Notes: generated from the letters alone by a model not told the origin. Counted from the stretch's first letter, positions 10,501-19,672 are shown. The stretch is DNA of 64,000 bases from Tolumonas osonensis (GCF_014202415.1 NZ_JACHGR010000001.1:310001-374000); one strand, 5' to 3'. Translations and numbers: made by a program.

Positions 10501-10898
10501 CAGAAAGCGCCCTGATGACCCATGAAAATGAGGCGGTGGAAACATTAAATGCCTTACGGAAATATGGTATCCGGCTGGCAATTGATGATTTCGGAACGGG
10601 ATACTCCTCATTGGCTTATCTCAAGCGATTCCCGCTGGATGTACTGAAAATCGACAAGAGTTTCGTCGAGGATATTCCGCACCAGAAAGACGATATGGAA
10701 ATCGCTGCCGCCATTGTCGCCATGGCGCATACCTTGCGCCTGAAAGTGCTGGCGGAAGGGGTTGAAACCGAAGAACAACTGGCCTTCCTGAAAGAGCAAG
10801 GGTGCGACTGCTATCAGGGCTATCTGGTGAGCCCGCCGGTGCCGGCCGATCAATTTGAACAGTTGTTGCGGGCTCAGATGGAAGACACCGAGAAGTAA
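7593..10898 (+). CDS. Membrane-bound PAS-GGDEF-EAL cyclic-di-GMP signalling protein
   Basis: This 1101-residue inner-membrane protein is predicted to make and/or degrade cyclic-di-GMP. Two N-terminal hydrophobic segments (about residues 17-38 and 46-70), a third near 90-105, a presumed periplasmic sensor region of about 270 residues, and a fourth segment near 375-400 precede two PAS domains. The GGDEF domain near residue 747 carries an intact RLGGDEF. The EAL domain near 875 carries GAEALVRW, ELTESALM, DDFGTGYSSL, KIDKSFV and LAEGVETEEQ. Both active sites therefore look complete, so it could be bifunctional or have GTP-regulated phosphodiesterase activity. ATG at 7593 is used; an in-frame upstream start inside priA is possible. 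It sits 7 bp from priA. Confidence 0.9.
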   Translation: MKKNQNTRSREFTSASIVLYYALFAALWIAVSDKLLAWLISDREWLTFLSIVKGFLFVALTSFLLYLMLNWQQRKTTNQKQQTSSRRLYWLFAFQILLMPLIPVLLYGIHGQQIRQDSHNTLNTLAKVKAEQIETWLQERLADGLMMQSDQAFTQAVALINAGGHAANEAIRNPLALLARNKHYQSLLLLDKQNAPRFIIGHVPVHKTVIDAHSHPSPGPHDHQLGVGSLKTSWYWDENNRVYLDIQVPLIDTRSDERIGTLIMSQDLQANLLSLIQNWPGATQTGLIYLLQPHAEWLSYIALPANDAERTQATTRWFKTATLSLLKQALRDQAGILEGKNADATDVVAGYIPVRYSGWHILVQQDRAEIYAPLHNLVYWITLVVFFAGLLVIFVVTLLWRQQQYTNQLELQRQTSEKDRLLRHFFELPLFGMAITHGQTGHWIRYNHQLSELLGYSHSEMTEQTLLSLTADEYQEADITAMYQMTQDLCDGYRCEKQLRRKDGRLIYVNVDTRCVRTAERNIAFVISVIEDISAQKENEAILRQSATVFDNTREGIMITDKNARITRVNPAFVELFGFSQQELQGTTPVIFKSGKHTDAFYQNIWNALNTSGFWRGELWNRRKDHQVIPLICSISAVRNDKQQLTHYVSVYSDISKLKASEAKLAHLAHHDPLTQLPNRALLTINLTHAIDLAVRNHHRLALLMLDLDRFKDVNDSFGHPIGDALLQEVAGRLRQRVRTSDTICRLGGDEFTVLIEGNPALHDVEHLSEDILQLLKDPFHLPNGREVIISASIGISLYPEHGQTPKELLQQADAAMYRAKAHGRSCFRYFSDELTRAAEQRLDLEVRLQRALRQNELRIYFQPQIDISTNRIIGAEALVRWQDPVHGLISPARFIPVAEETGLIKQLGEWVLLETCRQGKEWQQKGLPAINLAVNISPAQFRNSHILESVFNALEQTGYPASLLELELTESALMTHENEAVETLNALRKYGIRLAIDDFGTGYSSLAYLKRFPLDVLKIDKSFVEDIPHQKDDMEIAAAIVAMAHTLRLKVLAEGVETEEQLAFLKEQGCDCYQGYLVSPPVPADQFEQLLRAQMEDTEK

Positions 10899-10916
10899 CC
10901 TGACACAGGAAAAACA

Positions 10917-10940
10917 GAAGGCACGAATATTCGTGCCTTC
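10917..10940. terminator. Bidirectional terminator between the GGDEF/EAL gene and aguA
   Basis: This is a perfect 24-bp palindrome, GAAGGCACGAAT followed by its exact complement ATTCGTGCCTTC, between two convergent genes. A-rich sequence precedes it, which supports termination mainly on the aguA strand. Confidence 0.8.
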
Positions 10941-10946
10941 ATGGTA

Positions 10947-12041
10947 TTAACCTTGCGGGATCTGCTGGGTAATGCAGTGAATGTTGCCGCCACCGAGCAG
11001 GATCTCGCGGGCAGGTACACCGACCACGGTATGTTCCGGGAAGATCTGCTGCAGAATTGCTTTAGCTTCATCATCCGTTTTCGGATCGAGCAGTGGATAG
11101 ACAATCCGGTCATTAGTGATCAGGAAGTTCACGTAAGATCCTGCCAGACGGCCACCGGCATCGCGCGGCACACCGGAACCATCCACCACACCCGCAGATT
11201 CTTCTTCCGTGCAGTACAGCGGACCCGGCTGCGGCAGTTTCCAGATTTTCAGCTTACGCCCTTTGGCATCGACCGTTTCTGACAGTACCTTGTACGCCGC
11301 CTGTGAACGCGCATACTGCGGATCATTTTCATCGTCCGTCCAGTGCAGGAGCACTTCACCCGGACGGGCAAAGCAGCACATGTTATCGATATGACCATCG
11401 GTCTCATCCATATACACGCCCTCTTCCAGCCAGATAAAGGCACTGACGTTCAGATAATCGCGCAGATAGGCTTCAATCTGTTCTTTGGAAAGATGCGGAT
11501 TGCGGTTTTTATTCAGCAGACATTCCGCCGTGGTCATGCAGGTGCCTTCGCCATCGACATGGATCGAGCCGCCTTCCAGAATCAGTGGCGCTGCATAACG
11601 ATCGAAACCGTGTACTTCCAGCATCTGTCGCGCCACCAGCTCGTCCTGATCCCATGGGAAATAAAGTCCGCCATGATGACCGCCCCAGGCATTGAAGCCC
11701 CAGTCGATGCCACGGCATTCACCGTTACCGTTGATCACCACCGTCGGCCCGGTATCCCGCGCCCAGCAGTCGTCAGAATTCATGGGAATCAGTTTCACGG
11801 CCGCCGGCATGATGGTTTTCGCCTGTGCCATAAACTGTTCCGGCACCGCCATATATACCGGCGTCGCACCACCAATCGCTTCGGCGACCTTGGCAAACGT
11901 GGCTTGGGCAAACTTGCCGGCTTCACGCCAGTTATCGGGGCGAAATGGCCAAATCATCCACACAGCCTGCTGTGGAGCCCACTCGGCCGGCATAAAAAAA
12001 CCGTCCTGCTTCGGCAGGCCGGTTACTGTCTTAATTGTCAT
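10947..12041 (-). CDS. aguA: Agmatine deiminase
   Basis: AguA hydrolyses agmatine to N-carbamoylputrescine and ammonia, the first step of the agmatine route to putrescine. The 364-residue protein belongs to the guanidino-group modifying (PPAD/AgD) family. Visible signatures are [15 protein letters not shown] near the start, [22 protein letters not shown], and the C-terminal catalytic cysteine in [15 protein letters not shown] lies 10 bases before the ATG. It is the second gene of a two-gene operon, 26 bp downstream of aguB, and stops next to a palindromic terminator. Expression is probably controlled by the divergent LysR regulator. Confidence 0.96.
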   Translation of the reverse strand: MTIKTVTGLPKQDGFFMPAEWAPQQAVWMIWPFRPDNWREAGKFAQATFAKVAEAIGGATPVYMAVPEQFMAQAKTIMPAAVKLIPMNSDDCWARDTGPTVVINGNGECRGIDWGFNAWGGHHGGLYFPWDQDELVARQMLEVHGFDRYAAPLILEGGSIHVDGEGTCMTTAECLLNKNRNPHLSKEQIEAYLRDYLNVSAFIWLEEGVYMDETDGHIDNMCCFARPGEVLLHWTDDENDPQYARSQAAYKVLSETVDAKGRKLKIWKLPQPGPLYCTEEESAGVVDGSGVPRDAGGRLAGSYVNFLITNDRIVYPLLDPKTDDEAKAILQQIFPEHTVVGVPAREILLGGGNIHCITQQIPQG

Positions 12042-12067
12042 ATTCTGATGTCCTTGATTACCGCTGA

Positions 12068-12952
12068 TTACCAGGAGGTTTCGCCATCAGAAGTCATGAT
12101 GGTGCCGTACATCGCCGGGCGGCGATCGCGGAACAGACCCCAGCTGATACGCTGTTTGCGGATCGCATCCAGATCAAAGGTATGCACCAGTACGCATTCG
12201 CTGGTTTTATCCGCCTGTTGCACCAGTGCACCGGTCTGATCAGCGATGAATGAAGAGCCGTAGAATGTCATTTCCAGACCTTCCACAAACTTGCTCTTTT
12301 CAGTGCCGATACGGTTAGAGGCAATCACCGGAATGATGTTGGCCGCGGCGTGGCCCTGCTGTACGCGAGTCCAGTGTGGCTGTGAATCAATTTCCGGATA
12401 AGCCGGTTCAGAACCGATCGCGGTCGGGAAGAAAATCACGTCCGCACCGAGCAGTGCCAGACTGCGGGCCGTTTCCGGGAACCACTGATCCCAGCAGATA
12501 CCGACACCAACATTGGCGTATTTGGTTTCCCAGACGATGAAGCCGGTATCACCCGGGGTGAAGAATTGTTTTTCCTGATAAGCCGGGCCGTTCGGAATAT
12601 GGGTCTTGCGATACACATCCAGCACTTCACCGTCGGCATCGATCATCACCAGCGAGTTGTAGTGCGCATTACCGGCACGTTCGAAAAACGACAGTGGCAG
12701 TACCACATCCAGCTCTTTCGCCAGTGCCGAAAAATGTTGGATCAGCGGGCTTTCTTCCAGTGTTTGTGCCAGATCGAAATGTTCCGGACTCTGATCGATA
12801 CAGAAATAAGGCGTCTGGAACAGTTCCTGGATCAGGATGATCTGCGCGCCCTTGGCGGCAGCTTCACGCACCAATTTTTCTGCGCGCGCGACGTTGCCGT
12901 CGATATCCCAGCTGCATGCCATCTGCGTGGCGGCCACAGTTACTAATGCCAT
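12068..12952 (-). CDS. aguB: N-carbamoylputrescine amidase
   Basis: AguB hydrolyses N-carbamoylputrescine to putrescine, CO2 and ammonia, completing the pathway begun by AguA. The 294-residue nitrilase-superfamily protein has the expected catalytic triad: Glu in [12 protein letters not shown], Lys in [10 protein letters not shown], and Cys in [12 protein letters not shown]. The close AguA neighbour and the YFCIDQ and PETARSLAL segments separate it from other nitrilases. It is the first gene of the aguBA operon; the divergent LysR gene starts 174 bp away with a dyad in between. Confidence 0.95.
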   Translation of the reverse strand: MALVTVAATQMACSWDIDGNVARAEKLVREAAAKGAQIILIQELFQTPYFCIDQSPEHFDLAQTLEESPLIQHFSALAKELDVVLPLSFFERAGNAHYNSLVMIDADGEVLDVYRKTHIPNGPAYQEKQFFTPGDTGFIVWETKYANVGVGICWDQWFPETARSLALLGADVIFFPTAIGSEPAYPEIDSQPHWTRVQQGHAAANIIPVIASNRIGTEKSKFVEGLEMTFYGSSFIADQTGALVQQADKTSECVLVHTFDLDAIRKQRISWGLFRDRRPAMYGTIMTSDGETSW

Positions 12953-13086
12953 AACAAGCTCCTTCTGTGTGAAAGCGTATCTGAACTACGAAAGTGTGTC
13001 CGGCGGATTTCTCCGTCAGTCCGGTATTAGGTATAGCTTAAATTTTCTGAGCCGCAGTTTAGAAAGATGCACCATCATCCATCAAA

Positions 13087-13115
13087 TGAATTATATTTAT
13101 TCAGTGATAAATGAA
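13087..13115. promoter_or_regulatory. Candidate LysR-type operator in the aguB/lysR intergenic region
   Basis: TGAAT and ATTCA arms separated by seven bases (13087-13103) form a LysR-like T-N11-A dyad. A second overlapping dyad, TTCA and TGAA around eight bases, follows (13100-13115). The site lies 12-40 bp before the lysR start, the usual autoregulatory position, and about 140 bp from the aguB start. Confidence 0.5.
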
Positions 13116-13126
13116 ATGAATAATCC

Positions 13127-14029
13127 ATGAAACTCCACCAGCTCGATCTCAATCTATTACTGGCGTTTGACGCTTTGATGACCTGTCGTCATGTTACCCG
13201 CGCCGCCGAGCAGCTCTATATCAGCCAGCCGGCGATGAGCCATGCCCTGAACCGCTTGCGCGAGCAGTTTGCCGATCCGCTGCTGGTGAAAACGCCGCAA
13301 GGTATGCAACCCACCGCCAGAGCGCTGAAACTGCATGCCGGAGTACAGCAGGCATTGCATCTGCTGGAGCAGCAACTGGGAGAGATGGAAGAGTTTGAGC
13401 CGCAGCATTCCGCGCGCCGGTTTGTCATCAGCACCACCGACTATGTGGAGTGTGTGCTGATCCCGCCGCTGATCCGCCGGTTAAAAGAAATTGCCCCGCA
13501 GATCCAGATCGAAATTGCCATCCTGCGTGATCAGTTACCGGAAGCTGAACTGGCGAATGGCGAGATCGATCTGGTCCTGGGCTTTGATGAGTATATGGAT
13601 GTGCCGCGCTATCTGTGCCGGGAAACCTGGCTGCAGGAGCCACTGGCCGGGCTGGTACAACGGGATAATTCACTGGCCGGAGAAAAACTGGATCTGGCAC
13701 AGCTGATCGCCCTGCCTCATGTGTTTCACTCACCGCTCGGTACGCGCGAATCGATGGTGGATCGGTATCTGGCCCGTCATGGTCTGCAGCGCCGCATATC
13801 GGCCAACAGCCAGAGTTATCTTTCTGCAGCGGCCATTGTCAGTCAGACCGATCATCTGCTGGTGCTACCCAAAAAAGTGGCCAGTATGCTGGCGGGCAAC
13901 TGGCCTCTTCGTATGGTTTCACTGCCGGATGATATGCCCTGCTACCATTTAAACTGTGTCTGGCATCCGGCGCAGGGGGAACATCCGTCCGTGATCTGGT
14001 TACGGCAACTGATGCGGCAACTGCTTTAG
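13127..14029 (+). CDS. LysR-family transcriptional regulator, likely of aguBA
   Basis: This 300-residue LysR protein has an N-terminal winged helix (LDLNLLLAFDALMTCRHVTR, then AAEQLYISQPAMSHALNRLR) and a type 2 periplasmic-binding effector domain from about residue 90. The helix-turn-helix is of the NodD/SyrM-like branch starting with HQLDLNLL. It is divergent from aguB across a 174-bp gap carrying a TGAAT/ATTCA dyad, so control of the agmatine operon is the simplest inference; the ligand might be agmatine or N-carbamoylputrescine, which the sequence does not show. Its stop overlaps the convergent ChrR-like gene by four bases. Confidence 0.85.
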   Translation: MKLHQLDLNLLLAFDALMTCRHVTRAAEQLYISQPAMSHALNRLREQFADPLLVKTPQGMQPTARALKLHAGVQQALHLLEQQLGEMEEFEPQHSARRFVISTTDYVECVLIPPLIRRLKEIAPQIQIEIAILRDQLPEAELANGEIDLVLGFDEYMDVPRYLCRETWLQEPLAGLVQRDNSLAGEKLDLAQLIALPHVFHSPLGTRESMVDRYLARHGLQRRISANSQSYLSAAAIVSQTDHLLVLPKKVASMLAGNWPLRMVSLPDDMPCYHLNCVWHPAQGEHPSVIWLRQLMRQLL

Positions 14030-14682
14030 TACAGCAAATCACCAAAGTTATTCAGGATCCGTGGCAGACCCTGGGTAAATTGCACCGGCGCATCCAGCAG
14101 GGCAAAACAGAGACAACCTTCTTTCGAACGCGGCTGATGGGCAATGCGACTGTCCCGCAGGATGAAGTCACCCGGAATATATTCCCCCAGCTCATCCCGG
14201 AAAGCACCGCTGATGGGCAGAGTCAGTTCCATCCCCTTATGTGTATGCTGTGGCACGGATGCGCCTGCGGAAAGGAACATCAGACTGGCCCGTCCGGACG
14301 ACGCTTCGTCCAGCAGCAAACGGCTGCGACCGATATCTCCCATCTGCTGCCAGTTCTGCCGGCCGATATGGCGTAAGGCACGCGGTAACCAGAAGGATTG
14401 CCCGTTAATTTCGATAGCCGGTTCGGCCGCCGGTAGCGCAAGAGGTTCGGCCGGCTGCGCCAGAATATACGACAACATATCATCAAACGCGGGTTCAGCG
14501 GGCGCATCGGCAGGTTCGGCGATCAGGACACTCTCTGCCAGACGGCGCTCAAAATCGGCAACCCGCTGTGCACAGGCCGGACAAAACTCCACATGAATGG
14601 CGACCGCCAGAGTCATGGATAATGGCAGTGTATCGGCCGCATAAGCCGCCAGCAGAGCATTATCAGGATGAAAATTAATCAT
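14026..14682 (-). CDS. chrR: ChrR-type zinc-dependent anti-sigma factor with cupin domain
   Basis: This 218-residue protein has the two-domain layout of Rhodobacter ChrR, the zinc anti-sigma factor that holds an ECF sigma until singlet oxygen or related stress. The N-terminal zinc-binding anti-sigma domain shows H-x3-C-x2-C as HVEFCPACAQR, with an upstream HPDNALLAAYAADTL. The C-terminal cupin domain includes PQHTHKGMELTLPISGAFRD and DSRIAHQPRS. The ATG at 14682 overlaps the end of the sigma gene by 8 bp, which supports translational coupling and a one-to-one complex. An upstream extension of the frame is rejected because it lies wholly in the sigma gene. Confidence 0.9.
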   Translation of the reverse strand: MINFHPDNALLAAYAADTLPLSMTLAVAIHVEFCPACAQRVADFERRLAESVLIAEPADAPAEPAFDDMLSYILAQPAEPLALPAAEPAIEINGQSFWLPRALRHIGRQNWQQMGDIGRSRLLLDEASSGRASLMFLSAGASVPQHTHKGMELTLPISGAFRDELGEYIPGDFILRDSRIAHQPRSKEGCLCFALLDAPVQFTQGLPRILNNFGDLLY

Positions 14683-15253
14683 GCTTATGCTCCTGCTCAA
14701 TTTGTTCGCGTAATTTGGCCAAGCCCAGACGTAATCTTGATTTGATTGTACCCAGAGGAACCTGCAGCCGATCCGCGATCTCCTGCAGCGTTTGTTCCTG
14801 CAGATAGACACTGCGTACCACCTCTTGCTGCGCGGCAGGCAGCAGATGCAGATAATGCGCTAACTGACGGGTCAGGATGTCATGTTCACCGGGATCATTT
14901 TCATCATCCTGAACAGCCTGATACTCCAGCACCGGCCAGATATCTTCCGCCACCAGATCCTCTTTGGACACCTGCTGGCGGCGTAACATATCGAAACACT
15001 GATTCCGCATGACCGTGTAGATCCAGGTTGTCGGCGCACCCTTTTCCGGATGATACAGCGCCGCCTTTTGCCAGACAGCCAGCAGGGTTTCCTGAACCAG
15101 CTCCATCGCCTTTGCTTCAGAACGCAGATGACGCAGGCCGTAATGCCGGATACGGGGGGCAAAATAGTGAAAGAGCTGGCTATAGGCAGCCTTACTCCGG
15201 TGTGCGGACACCTGTAACAGTAATGCGGTGAGATCGAGGTTGGCTTCTTCCAT
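14675..15253 (-). CDS. ECF RNA polymerase sigma factor (RpoE/ECF11-like) paired with ChrR
   Basis: This 192-residue sigma-70 family protein has regions 2 and 4 only. Region 2 includes LFHYFAPRIRHYGLR, AMELVQETLLAVWQKA and PTTWIYTVMRNQCFD; region 4 includes LLPAAQQEVVRSVYLQEQ and LGTIKSRLRLGLAKLRE. Its partner is the overlapping ChrR-like anti-sigma, so the pair probably answers singlet oxygen or organic peroxides as in ECF11 systems. ATG at 15253 is chosen because CAGAGG stands at a good distance; longer frames upstream run over the promoter. About 100 bp upstream is a TGATCC-type -35 box, indicating self-activation. Confidence 0.92.
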   Translation of the reverse strand: MEEANLDLTALLLQVSAHRSKAAYSQLFHYFAPRIRHYGLRHLRSEAKAMELVQETLLAVWQKAALYHPEKGAPTTWIYTVMRNQCFDMLRRQQVSKEDLVAEDIWPVLEYQAVQDDENDPGEHDILTRQLAHYLHLLPAAQQEVVRSVYLQEQTLQEIADRLQVPLGTIKSRLRLGLAKLREQIEQEHKHD

Positions 15254-15354
15254 CAACATCCTCTGCGGAGGCAGTCGGTTCGACTGAATAGCCGCAGTAT
15301 ATCCCATGTTTCCCCATCCCATACTGAAACACCCTGACTAAATTGCGTAATCGT

Positions 15355-15384
15355 TTATTACGCAACCAGTCAGAAGGCGGATCA
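15355..15384 (-). promoter_or_regulatory. Predicted ECF11-type promoter of the sigma/anti-sigma operon
   Basis: Reading the minus strand, TGATCC (15379-15384) and TAATAA (15355-15360) are separated by exactly 18 bases. TGATCC as -35 element is characteristic of RpoE/ChrR-controlled promoters. The -10 lies inside a perfect 9-bp inverted repeat, TTGCGTAAT/ATTACGCAA, at 15343-15365, which might be an extra operator. Confidence 0.65.
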
Positions 15385-15402
15385 TTTACAGGGATAATTC
15401 AG

Positions 15403-15987
15403 TTAGTGCCGGTGTACTGCAGCCTCTTCTTCCTGTACCACCCGCAACAAGAAATGCAATGCATCATGAAAATCATTGCTGGCCATCAGATTGAATTTCT
15501 CCTCCGCATCCAGCGGTAACACCTCCAGCCAGCGCTGGACGACCCAGCAGGCATCACTCCACTGTGGAGCCGGATAATAAGCCGCATAATCCGGATGTTC
15601 ATAAAACAACTGTCCCAGTTTTTCCGCCAGAATATGTTGTTCCGGCAGTAATGGCGCATGCTCCCAGCCGGGCAAGATATCAACCTCGGCACTGAGCAAG
15701 CCATCAGCTTCGACATTCATGGCATGGATGCGGAAACGTTCCATCCCCTTCATGGTAACCGCGAGTGTACTGTCTGCCAGCTGGTCAAAATCAATGATTT
15801 CAACCCGGGTCCCAATTGTCAGTAACGGTGAAAATCCGCCATCAATTGACTTACCCAGCAAACACAAACCCATTCCACGTTTTTGCGATTCGGCAATCAT
15901 ACGGATATAACGCTGCTCAAAAATGCGCAACGGTAAAACACCATCAGGTAATATATTGATACGTAAGGGAAATATAGCTAGTTGCAT
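15403..15987 (-). CDS. LON peptidase substrate-binding domain protein
   Basis: This 194-residue protein consists of the N-terminal domain of Lon without ATPase or protease parts. The family start is clear: MQLAIFPLRINILPDGVLPLRIFEQRYIRM is split here as MQLAIFPL, LPLRIFEQRY and IRMI, followed by GMGLCLL and the GTRVEIIDF strand. GAGGAGG precedes the ATG at 15987 by five bases; an open frame of 34 residues upstream is ignored. It sits upstream of, and in the same direction as, the ECF sigma operon, separated by that operon's own promoter. Its substrate or partner is unknown. Confidence 0.85.
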   Translation of the reverse strand: MQLAIFPLRINILPDGVLPLRIFEQRYIRMIAESQKRGMGLCLLGKSIDGGFSPLLTIGTRVEIIDFDQLADSTLAVTMKGMERFRIHAMNVEADGLLSAEVDILPGWEHAPLLPEQHILAEKLGQLFYEHPDYAAYYPAPQWSDACWVVQRWLEVLPLDAEEKFNLMASNDFHDALHFLLRVVQEEEAAVHRH

Positions 15988-16246
15988 AGCTGCCTCCTCT
16001 TTTTGATATGAACAGGAGTCGCATTGAGACGGATTCCCGGTCGCTGATGTGTCTCTGTCATCAGCAGCCACAACTAACCGTTTTACCACTGTGCTATCGT
16101 TATTAATGTCTTATTTTAATTGTAGCTGTATAGCGCCAACTTTCCTGAAAGCCGATTGAAAAGGTAGTCAGTGCACGGCATTCCGAGTAAAATTTCCTGC
16201 TCAGCCGACCGGCTACCCGTATTCGAGTCAGGAACCGTCAGACACA

Positions 16247-17989
16247 ATGAAAGCACAGATCCAACAACTCCTTGAGCAAACCGTATCCAGCCTGAAAGCT
16301 GCCGCCTTAATTCCCGCCGAGTTAGAACCGCGTATTCAGGTCGATAACACCAAAGACAAGGCACATGGCGATCTGGCCACCAATCTGGCAATGTTGCTGG
16401 CTAAACCGGCCGGTAAGAACCCGCGCGAACTGGCGCAACTGATTATTGCGCATCTGCCTGCCTCCACCCTGGTGGCCAAAACCGAAATCGCAGGCCCGGG
16501 TTTTATCAACTTTTTCCTGGACAGCACCTGGCTGGCAAAACAAATCGAAGCGATCGCCGCCAGCCCGAAAGCTGAAGTGAAACCGGCTTCTCCGGCACAA
16601 ACCATCGTCGTGGATTATTCGGCACCGAACGTTGCCAAAGAAATGGCCGTGCACCACATCCGTTCTACCGTGATTGGTGATGCGGTTACCCGTACACTGG
16701 AGTTTTTAGGCCATAACGTGATCCGGGCGAACCACATCGGCGACTGGGGTACCCAGTTCGGTATGCTGATCGCCTATCTGGAAAAAGTACAGAATGAGCA
16801 GGCCAGTGAACTGGAACTGTCCGATCTGGAAGCATTCTATCGTGAAGCAAAAAAACATTACGACGAAGACGAAGTGTTCGCTGAACGTGCCCGTGGTTAT
16901 GTGGTGAAACTGCAGGGTGGTGATGAATATTGCCGCGCCATGTGGAAGAAACTGGTCGACATTACCATGGCCCAAAACCAGATCATCTATGATCGCCTGA
17001 ATGTCAGTCTGAGCGAAAAAGATGTGATGGGTGAAAGCCTGTACAACCCAATGCTGAGAGCTGTCGTTGAAGATCTGACTGCAAAAGGACTCGCGGTAGA
17101 AAGTGAAGGTGCACTCGTTGTTTATCTTGATGAAATCAAAGGTAAAGACGGCGAAGCGATGGCCGTTATCATCCAGAAACGCGATGGTGGATTCCTCTAT
17201 GCGACAACCGATATTGCCTGTGCCAGATACCGTGTTGAAACGCTGAAAGCCGACCGCGTACTTTATTTTATCGACTCCCGCCAGCATCAGCATCTGCAGC
17301 AAGCCTGGCTGATTGCGCGTAAAGCCGGTTATGTACCAGAACAGGTTTCTCTGGAACACCACGCCTTCGGCATGATGCTGGGTAAAGATGGCAAACCATT
17401 CAAAACCCGTACTGGTGGCACCGTTAAATTGTCAGAACTGCTGGATGAAGCAGAACTGCGTGCCGGCGCCTTGATCGCGGAAAAATCAGCTGATCTGCCA
17501 GAAGTTGAAAAAGCGAAAGTGATCCATGCGGTAGCGATGGGCGCGGTGAAATATGCGGATCTCTCTAAAAACCGCACCACCGACTACATCTTCGACTGGG
17601 ACAACATGCTGACCTTCGAAGGTAACACCGCACCATATCTGCAATACGCCTACACCCGTATCCAGTCCATCTTCCGCCGCGTTGGTGACGAAGCACAGGC
17701 AGGCGCCGTGCAAATCACCGCACCGGCAGAAGAAACACTGGCCAACAAACTGCTGCAGTTTAACGATGTAGTCCATAACGTCGCACAGAAAGGGATGCCG
17801 CATCTGCTGTGTACTTATCTGTATGAGCTCTCCGGCTGCTTTATGAGTTTCTATGAAGCCTGTCCAATCAACAAGGAAGGCGTGACCGCAGCAGAGAAAG
17901 CCAGTCGTCTGACCCTGTGTCAGGCCACTGCAAAAACGCTGACTCTGGGTCTGTCCCTGCTGGGTATTGAGACTCTGGAGCGCATGTAA
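16247..17989 (+). CDS. argS: Arginyl-tRNA synthetase
   Basis: ArgRS is a class I synthetase that charges tRNA-Arg. The 580-residue product starts [16 protein letters not shown], has the Arg-specific N-terminal Add-1 domain, then the HIGH-type signature as [27 protein letters not shown] follows, and the DALR anticodon-binding domain runs to the C-terminus ending [10 protein letters not shown]. As in most ArgRS proteins a canonical KMSKS is not evident. The gene is followed after only 3 bp by ftsN, so the two are likely one transcript, a common order in this group. Confidence 0.97.
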   Translation: MKAQIQQLLEQTVSSLKAAALIPAELEPRIQVDNTKDKAHGDLATNLAMLLAKPAGKNPRELAQLIIAHLPASTLVAKTEIAGPGFINFFLDSTWLAKQIEAIAASPKAEVKPASPAQTIVVDYSAPNVAKEMAVHHIRSTVIGDAVTRTLEFLGHNVIRANHIGDWGTQFGMLIAYLEKVQNEQASELELSDLEAFYREAKKHYDEDEVFAERARGYVVKLQGGDEYCRAMWKKLVDITMAQNQIIYDRLNVSLSEKDVMGESLYNPMLRAVVEDLTAKGLAVESEGALVVYLDEIKGKDGEAMAVIIQKRDGGFLYATTDIACARYRVETLKADRVLYFIDSRQHQHLQQAWLIARKAGYVPEQVSLEHHAFGMMLGKDGKPFKTRTGGTVKLSELLDEAELRAGALIAEKSADLPEVEKAKVIHAVAMGAVKYADLSKNRTTDYIFDWDNMLTFEGNTAPYLQYAYTRIQSIFRRVGDEAQAGAVQITAPAEETLANKLLQFNDVVHNVAQKGMPHLLCTYLYELSGCFMSFYEACPINKEGVTAAEKASRLTLCQATAKTLTLGLSLLGIETLERM

Positions 17990-17992
17990 ACG

Positions 17993-18991
17993 ATGACCCG
18001 GGATTATGTGCGCAGTTCACGTCCTGCCAAACGCAAACCGGCAGGCAGGAATGCTCCAGGCCGCAAAAGCAGCGCCAGCAACAACGCGCCATTTCCGATG
18101 GTGCGTGCTGTGCTGGCTCTGGCACTGGTGATTGGTTTTGGTATTTTCCTGTATCACATCAGTGGTTCTTCCGGTGAAACGGAAGAAGTCACGACGCAAC
18201 AGACTGCAGCACAGGCACCGATCCCGATTGAACAGCAACGTCCGGCCAAAGAACAGTTCGACTATATGCAGCTCCTGCAAAACAAGGAGGTGCCGGTCGA
18301 ACTGCCGGATGGCCAGGTGATCAGCGATCCGAGCAAGGATCCACAGATCCTCGCACAACAGCAAAAAATGCAGGAAATGCTGCGTGCTCAGCAGGAACGG
18401 GCAAAACTGCTGGCCCAGCAACAGAACGGTCAGTTGCCCGCCGGCAGCACGACACTGACTCAGACAACCAGTCAGACGCTCAATCAGACGGCGCCGGTCA
18501 CCAACAACCAGGCGGCGACAGTGACAGCCCGTACCACCGAAACCCCGGTACAAACCGCTGATCCGCGCAAACCCAAATCCTTCGCGGACGTGATCGCGAA
18601 GGAATCAGGCAAAAGCAGCAAAACCGCTGCCGCGCCCGTAACCAAAACAGCGACGCAGGAACGCGATGAGGCGTTGGCGATGTTCGGTAAACCCCGCCCT
18701 TACGTCGCGGAGACCGCGAGTGGCAATACCGGCAGCAAAGCCTCGGTGGCCACCGGCAAGCGCTATATGATGCAGTGCGGCGCCTTCCGGACCGCCGATC
18801 AGGCCAGTTCTCTGCAATCACGTATTGCCGTCCAGGGTCAGAGCGCTCAGGTCCGCAAAGGCAGCAGTACCAGCGGAACCTGGCACCGGGTTATTCTGGG
18901 TCCATACAGCAGCCGGGCAGCGGCGGAACAATCGCTTTCCCGTCTGAGAGGGGCCGGAACTGTGCAGAACTGCACAGTCTACGCACAATAA
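17993..18991 (+). CDS. ftsN: Cell division protein FtsN
   Basis: FtsN is a bitopic inner-membrane protein that triggers septal peptidoglycan synthesis. The 332-residue product begins MTRDYVRSSRPAKRK, the conserved basic cytoplasmic tail that contacts FtsA. One membrane helix follows at about residues 37-57 (VRAVLALALVIGFGIFLYHI). A long Gln/Ala/Thr-rich periplasmic linker comes next and a C-terminal SPOR domain from about residue 258 (RYMMQCGAFRTADQA), which binds denuded septal glycan. It lies between argS and hslVU. Low-complexity linker sequence limits homology calls, but the overall layout and location are decisive. Confidence 0.93.
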   Translation: MTRDYVRSSRPAKRKPAGRNAPGRKSSASNNAPFPMVRAVLALALVIGFGIFLYHISGSSGETEEVTTQQTAAQAPIPIEQQRPAKEQFDYMQLLQNKEVPVELPDGQVISDPSKDPQILAQQQKMQEMLRAQQERAKLLAQQQNGQLPAGSTTLTQTTSQTLNQTAPVTNNQAATVTARTTETPVQTADPRKPKSFADVIAKESGKSSKTAAAPVTKTATQERDEALAMFGKPRPYVAETASGNTGSKASVATGKRYMMQCGAFRTADQASSLQSRIAVQGQSAQVRKGSSTSGTWHRVILGPYSSRAAAEQSLSRLRGAGTVQNCTVYAQ

Positions 18992-19022
18992 CGCTTTTCA
19001 GCACAATTCCACTGCGGGAAAC

Positions 19023-19051
19023 CTTGAAATGAGGACTTCCCGCCCCTATCT
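19023..19051 (+). promoter_or_regulatory. Sigma-32-like heat-shock promoter of hslVU
   Basis: CTTGAAA (19023-19029), 14 bases, then CCCTATCT (19044-19051) match the RpoH consensus (CTTGAAA, 13-15 bases, CCCCATnT) with one mismatch in the -10. It lies 54 bp before the hslV start, where heat-shock control is expected. Confidence 0.75.
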
Positions 19052-19104
19052 CCTGTCTCATGAATCTTCGCCGGCAACGCCGGCTACCCGCAATCGAGGT
19101 TTAT

Positions 19105-19647
19105 GTGACTACAATCGTTTCTGTTCGGCGCAATGGCCAGGTAGTAATTGGTGGCGATGGTCAGGTTTCTCTGGGCAACACCGTGATGAAAGGCAACGCC
19201 CGCAAAGTCCATCGTCTGTATAACGGCAAGGTGCTGGCTGGTTTTGCCGGCGGTACTGCTGACGCCTTCACCCTGCTGGAGCGGTTTGAAGCCAAACTAC
19301 AGGCACATCAGGGTAATCTGGAGCGGGCCGCCGTTGCTCTGGCCAAAGAGTGGCGTACCGATCGTGCCTTGCGTCGTCTGGAAGCCCTTCTGGCCGTGGC
19401 TGATGCCCAGCGTTCCTTCATCATTACTGGTAATGGTGACGTCGTACAGCCGGAAAATGATCTGATTGCCATCGGCTCCGGCGGCGCTTTTGCCCAGTCC
19501 GCAGCCCGTGCGCTGCTGGAGAACACCACGCTTTCCGCTGAAGATATTGTCAGAAAAGCACTGACTATCGCGGGTGATATCTGCGTCTTTACCAATAGTT
19601 TCCAGACCATCGAAGTGCTGGACTATCCAACTGTCACCCCTGTTTAA
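19105..19647 (+). CDS. hslV: ATP-dependent protease subunit HslV (ClpQ)
   Basis: HslV is the proteolytic core of the HslUV protease, a double hexameric ring related to the proteasome beta subunit. The 180-residue product starts at GTG 19105 to give (M)[11 protein letters not shown], so processing exposes the catalytic N-terminal threonine. The longer frame from an upstream ATG would bury it and is rejected. [29 protein letters not shown] and [16 protein letters not shown] are family hallmarks. hslU follows after 25 bp. A sigma-32-type promoter lies just upstream. Confidence 0.97.
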   Translation: MTTIVSVRRNGQVVIGGDGQVSLGNTVMKGNARKVHRLYNGKVLAGFAGGTADAFTLLERFEAKLQAHQGNLERAAVALAKEWRTDRALRRLEALLAVADAQRSFIITGNGDVVQPENDLIAIGSGGAFAQSAARALLENTTLSAEDIVRKALTIAGDICVFTNSFQTIEVLDYPTVTPV

Positions 19648-19672
19648 CTGAATGCAGACCAAGGATACCCAG

